Below, piece by piece: positions 63,447 to 64,000 of a DNA stretch of 64,000 nucleotides. The position numbers and the translations under genes are program-made. Source of the stretch: Bacteroidia bacterium (GTDB lineage: Bacteria; Bacteroidota; Bacteroidia; J057; JADKCL01); NCBI GenBank assembly GCA_020635905.1, contig JACJYV010000006.1, forward strand, positions 682,001 through 746,000. Direction: 5' to 3'. A model generated the notes under the pieces. It worked only from the letters and a program-made list of their open reading frames with translations, was not told the DNA's origin and ran no database searches. Position 1 is the first letter of the stretch. Every line of letters starts with the position of its first letter.

Positions 63447-63899
63447 ATGAAAAATATCAAGAAATTCATTTTTGGGGCGGTTTTTTCCCTCCTTTTCTTC
63501 AATTGTGCTTTTGCTCAGGTTTCCCTTGAATTCAGCCAGGTGCTTCGCCCAACCTTCTCAGGTTCGCTGGCCGTGACCGGAAGTGCAGTGTTACAAACCC
63601 AGAATTTAACCGTTCCAGCTGGAAAAGTATGGAAAATCGTTTCTGCCCAGGCTACGGATGTGACCAACCAGGGCACTTTTGACGGCCCCTGCTCGGCCTC
63701 CAACTCGGCTGTAATCAAAATGGACAATAACATCCTGACTTATTCAAATTTCACCTCAACAGCCATTTTTGAACCCATTTTCCCCATTTGGATCCCGGCA
63801 GGCTCGTACAGTTTTACCTTTGAAGCATTGCAATCCTGCTCCTCCTTGAGTCAGTACAGCGGGTATATGTCTATTGTGGAATTTACCGTGGTGCCCTGA
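63447..63899 (+). CDS. small secreted protein, unrecognised
   Basis: 150 residues. The signal peptide MKNIKKFIFGAVFSLLFF...AFAQ ends at about 24. The rest is a probable beta-sandwich (SGSLAVTGSAVLQTQNLTVP, GKVWKIVSAQATD, IWIPAGSYSFTFEALQSCSS) with two later cysteines. It resembles small T9SS-organism surface proteins in style but has no T9SS tail. I do not recognise a function. It stands alone between a divergent gene and a terminator. Confidence 0.8.
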   Translation: MKNIKKFIFGAVFSLLFFNCAFAQVSLEFSQVLRPTFSGSLAVTGSAVLQTQNLTVPAGKVWKIVSAQATDVTNQGTFDGPCSASNSAVIKMDNNILTYSNFTSTAIFEPIFPIWIPAGSYSFTFEALQSCSSLSQYSGYMSIVEFTVVP

Positions 63900-63915
63900 T
63901 TTTCAGGGATTTTTA
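63894..63915 (+). terminator. short intrinsic terminator
   Basis: CCCTGA (63894-63899) pairs with TCAGGG (63903-63908) over a TTT loop and is followed by ATTTTTA. It includes the stop codon of the 63447 gene. Confidence 0.7.
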
Positions 63916-64000
63916 CTTGTCCCAGCCGAACCTTTCGAAAATTTCCTGGATACTTTCCTGGTAAAATTCATCCTCTTTCAGGGTGTACAGGCTCATTTTC
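63913..64000 (-). CDS. 3' end of a gene running off the right edge
   Basis: On the minus strand a frame is open from base 64000 to a TAA at 63913-63915, ending EDEFYQESIQEIFERFGWDK. An ATG at 63996 lies inside it, but a 27-residue protein is less likely than the tail of a longer gene. The acidic helical end is not enough to name a family. Confidence 0.45.
   Translation of the reverse strand, partial: KMSLYTLKEDEFYQESIQEIFERFGWDK

Overview
The window is bacterial and almost certainly from a Bacteroidota member, probably near Saprospiria (Lewinella or Haliscomenobacter-like). The support is: type IX secretion (T9SS) C-terminal sorting domains, SprB-type and HYR-type surface repeats, hardly any Shine-Dalgarno sites, and promoter matches to the Bacteroidota form (TTTG about 20 bases before TAnnTTTG). 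Genus is an inference; no rRNA or other marker gene is present.

Bases 1 to about 54.9 kb are one block of minus-strand genes, nearly all for very large secreted surface proteins. Transcription runs right to left in three units. Unit A (54857 to 42785) is a 236-residue exported protein followed by a 3,782-residue giant protein. Unit B (41761 to 16684) holds three collagen-like proteins (38654-41761, 36210-38657, 33799-35805), a stand-alone copy of the giant-protein head (32807-33766) and a 5,380-residue giant protein; an internal promoter before 35805 may split it. Unit C (15616 to beyond base 1) is an 894-residue beta-propeller protein with a T9SS tail, then a third giant protein of at least 4,303 residues whose C-terminus lies outside the window.

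The giants share one plan: signal peptide, a head that differs in each, a long run of Cys-containing HYR-like repeats interrupted by lectin, LamG, lamin-tail-like, glycine-rich and other modules, then SprB repeats and a T9SS tail. Their DNA shows active reshuffling. Two giants differ by exactly five and exactly four 261-bp units at two places. Two share a 3' end with a stretch of about 630 bp that I could not tell apart by eye. The same two carry a duplicated downstream block of about 450 bp with an identical terminator hairpin.

From 55.5 kb the content is ordinary metabolism, mostly on the plus strand. Isoaspartyl peptidase, cyanophycinase and cyanophycin synthetase form a complete cyanophycin storage and recovery cluster. 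Next come a LysM protein with an HEXXGH metallopeptidase-like motif, a HEAT-repeat lipoprotein, a fatty-acid-hydroxylase family membrane protein, a DUF2834 membrane protein, a small secreted protein, and the 3' end of one more gene at the right edge. I saw no tRNA, rRNA, CRISPR array, transposase or phage integrase.
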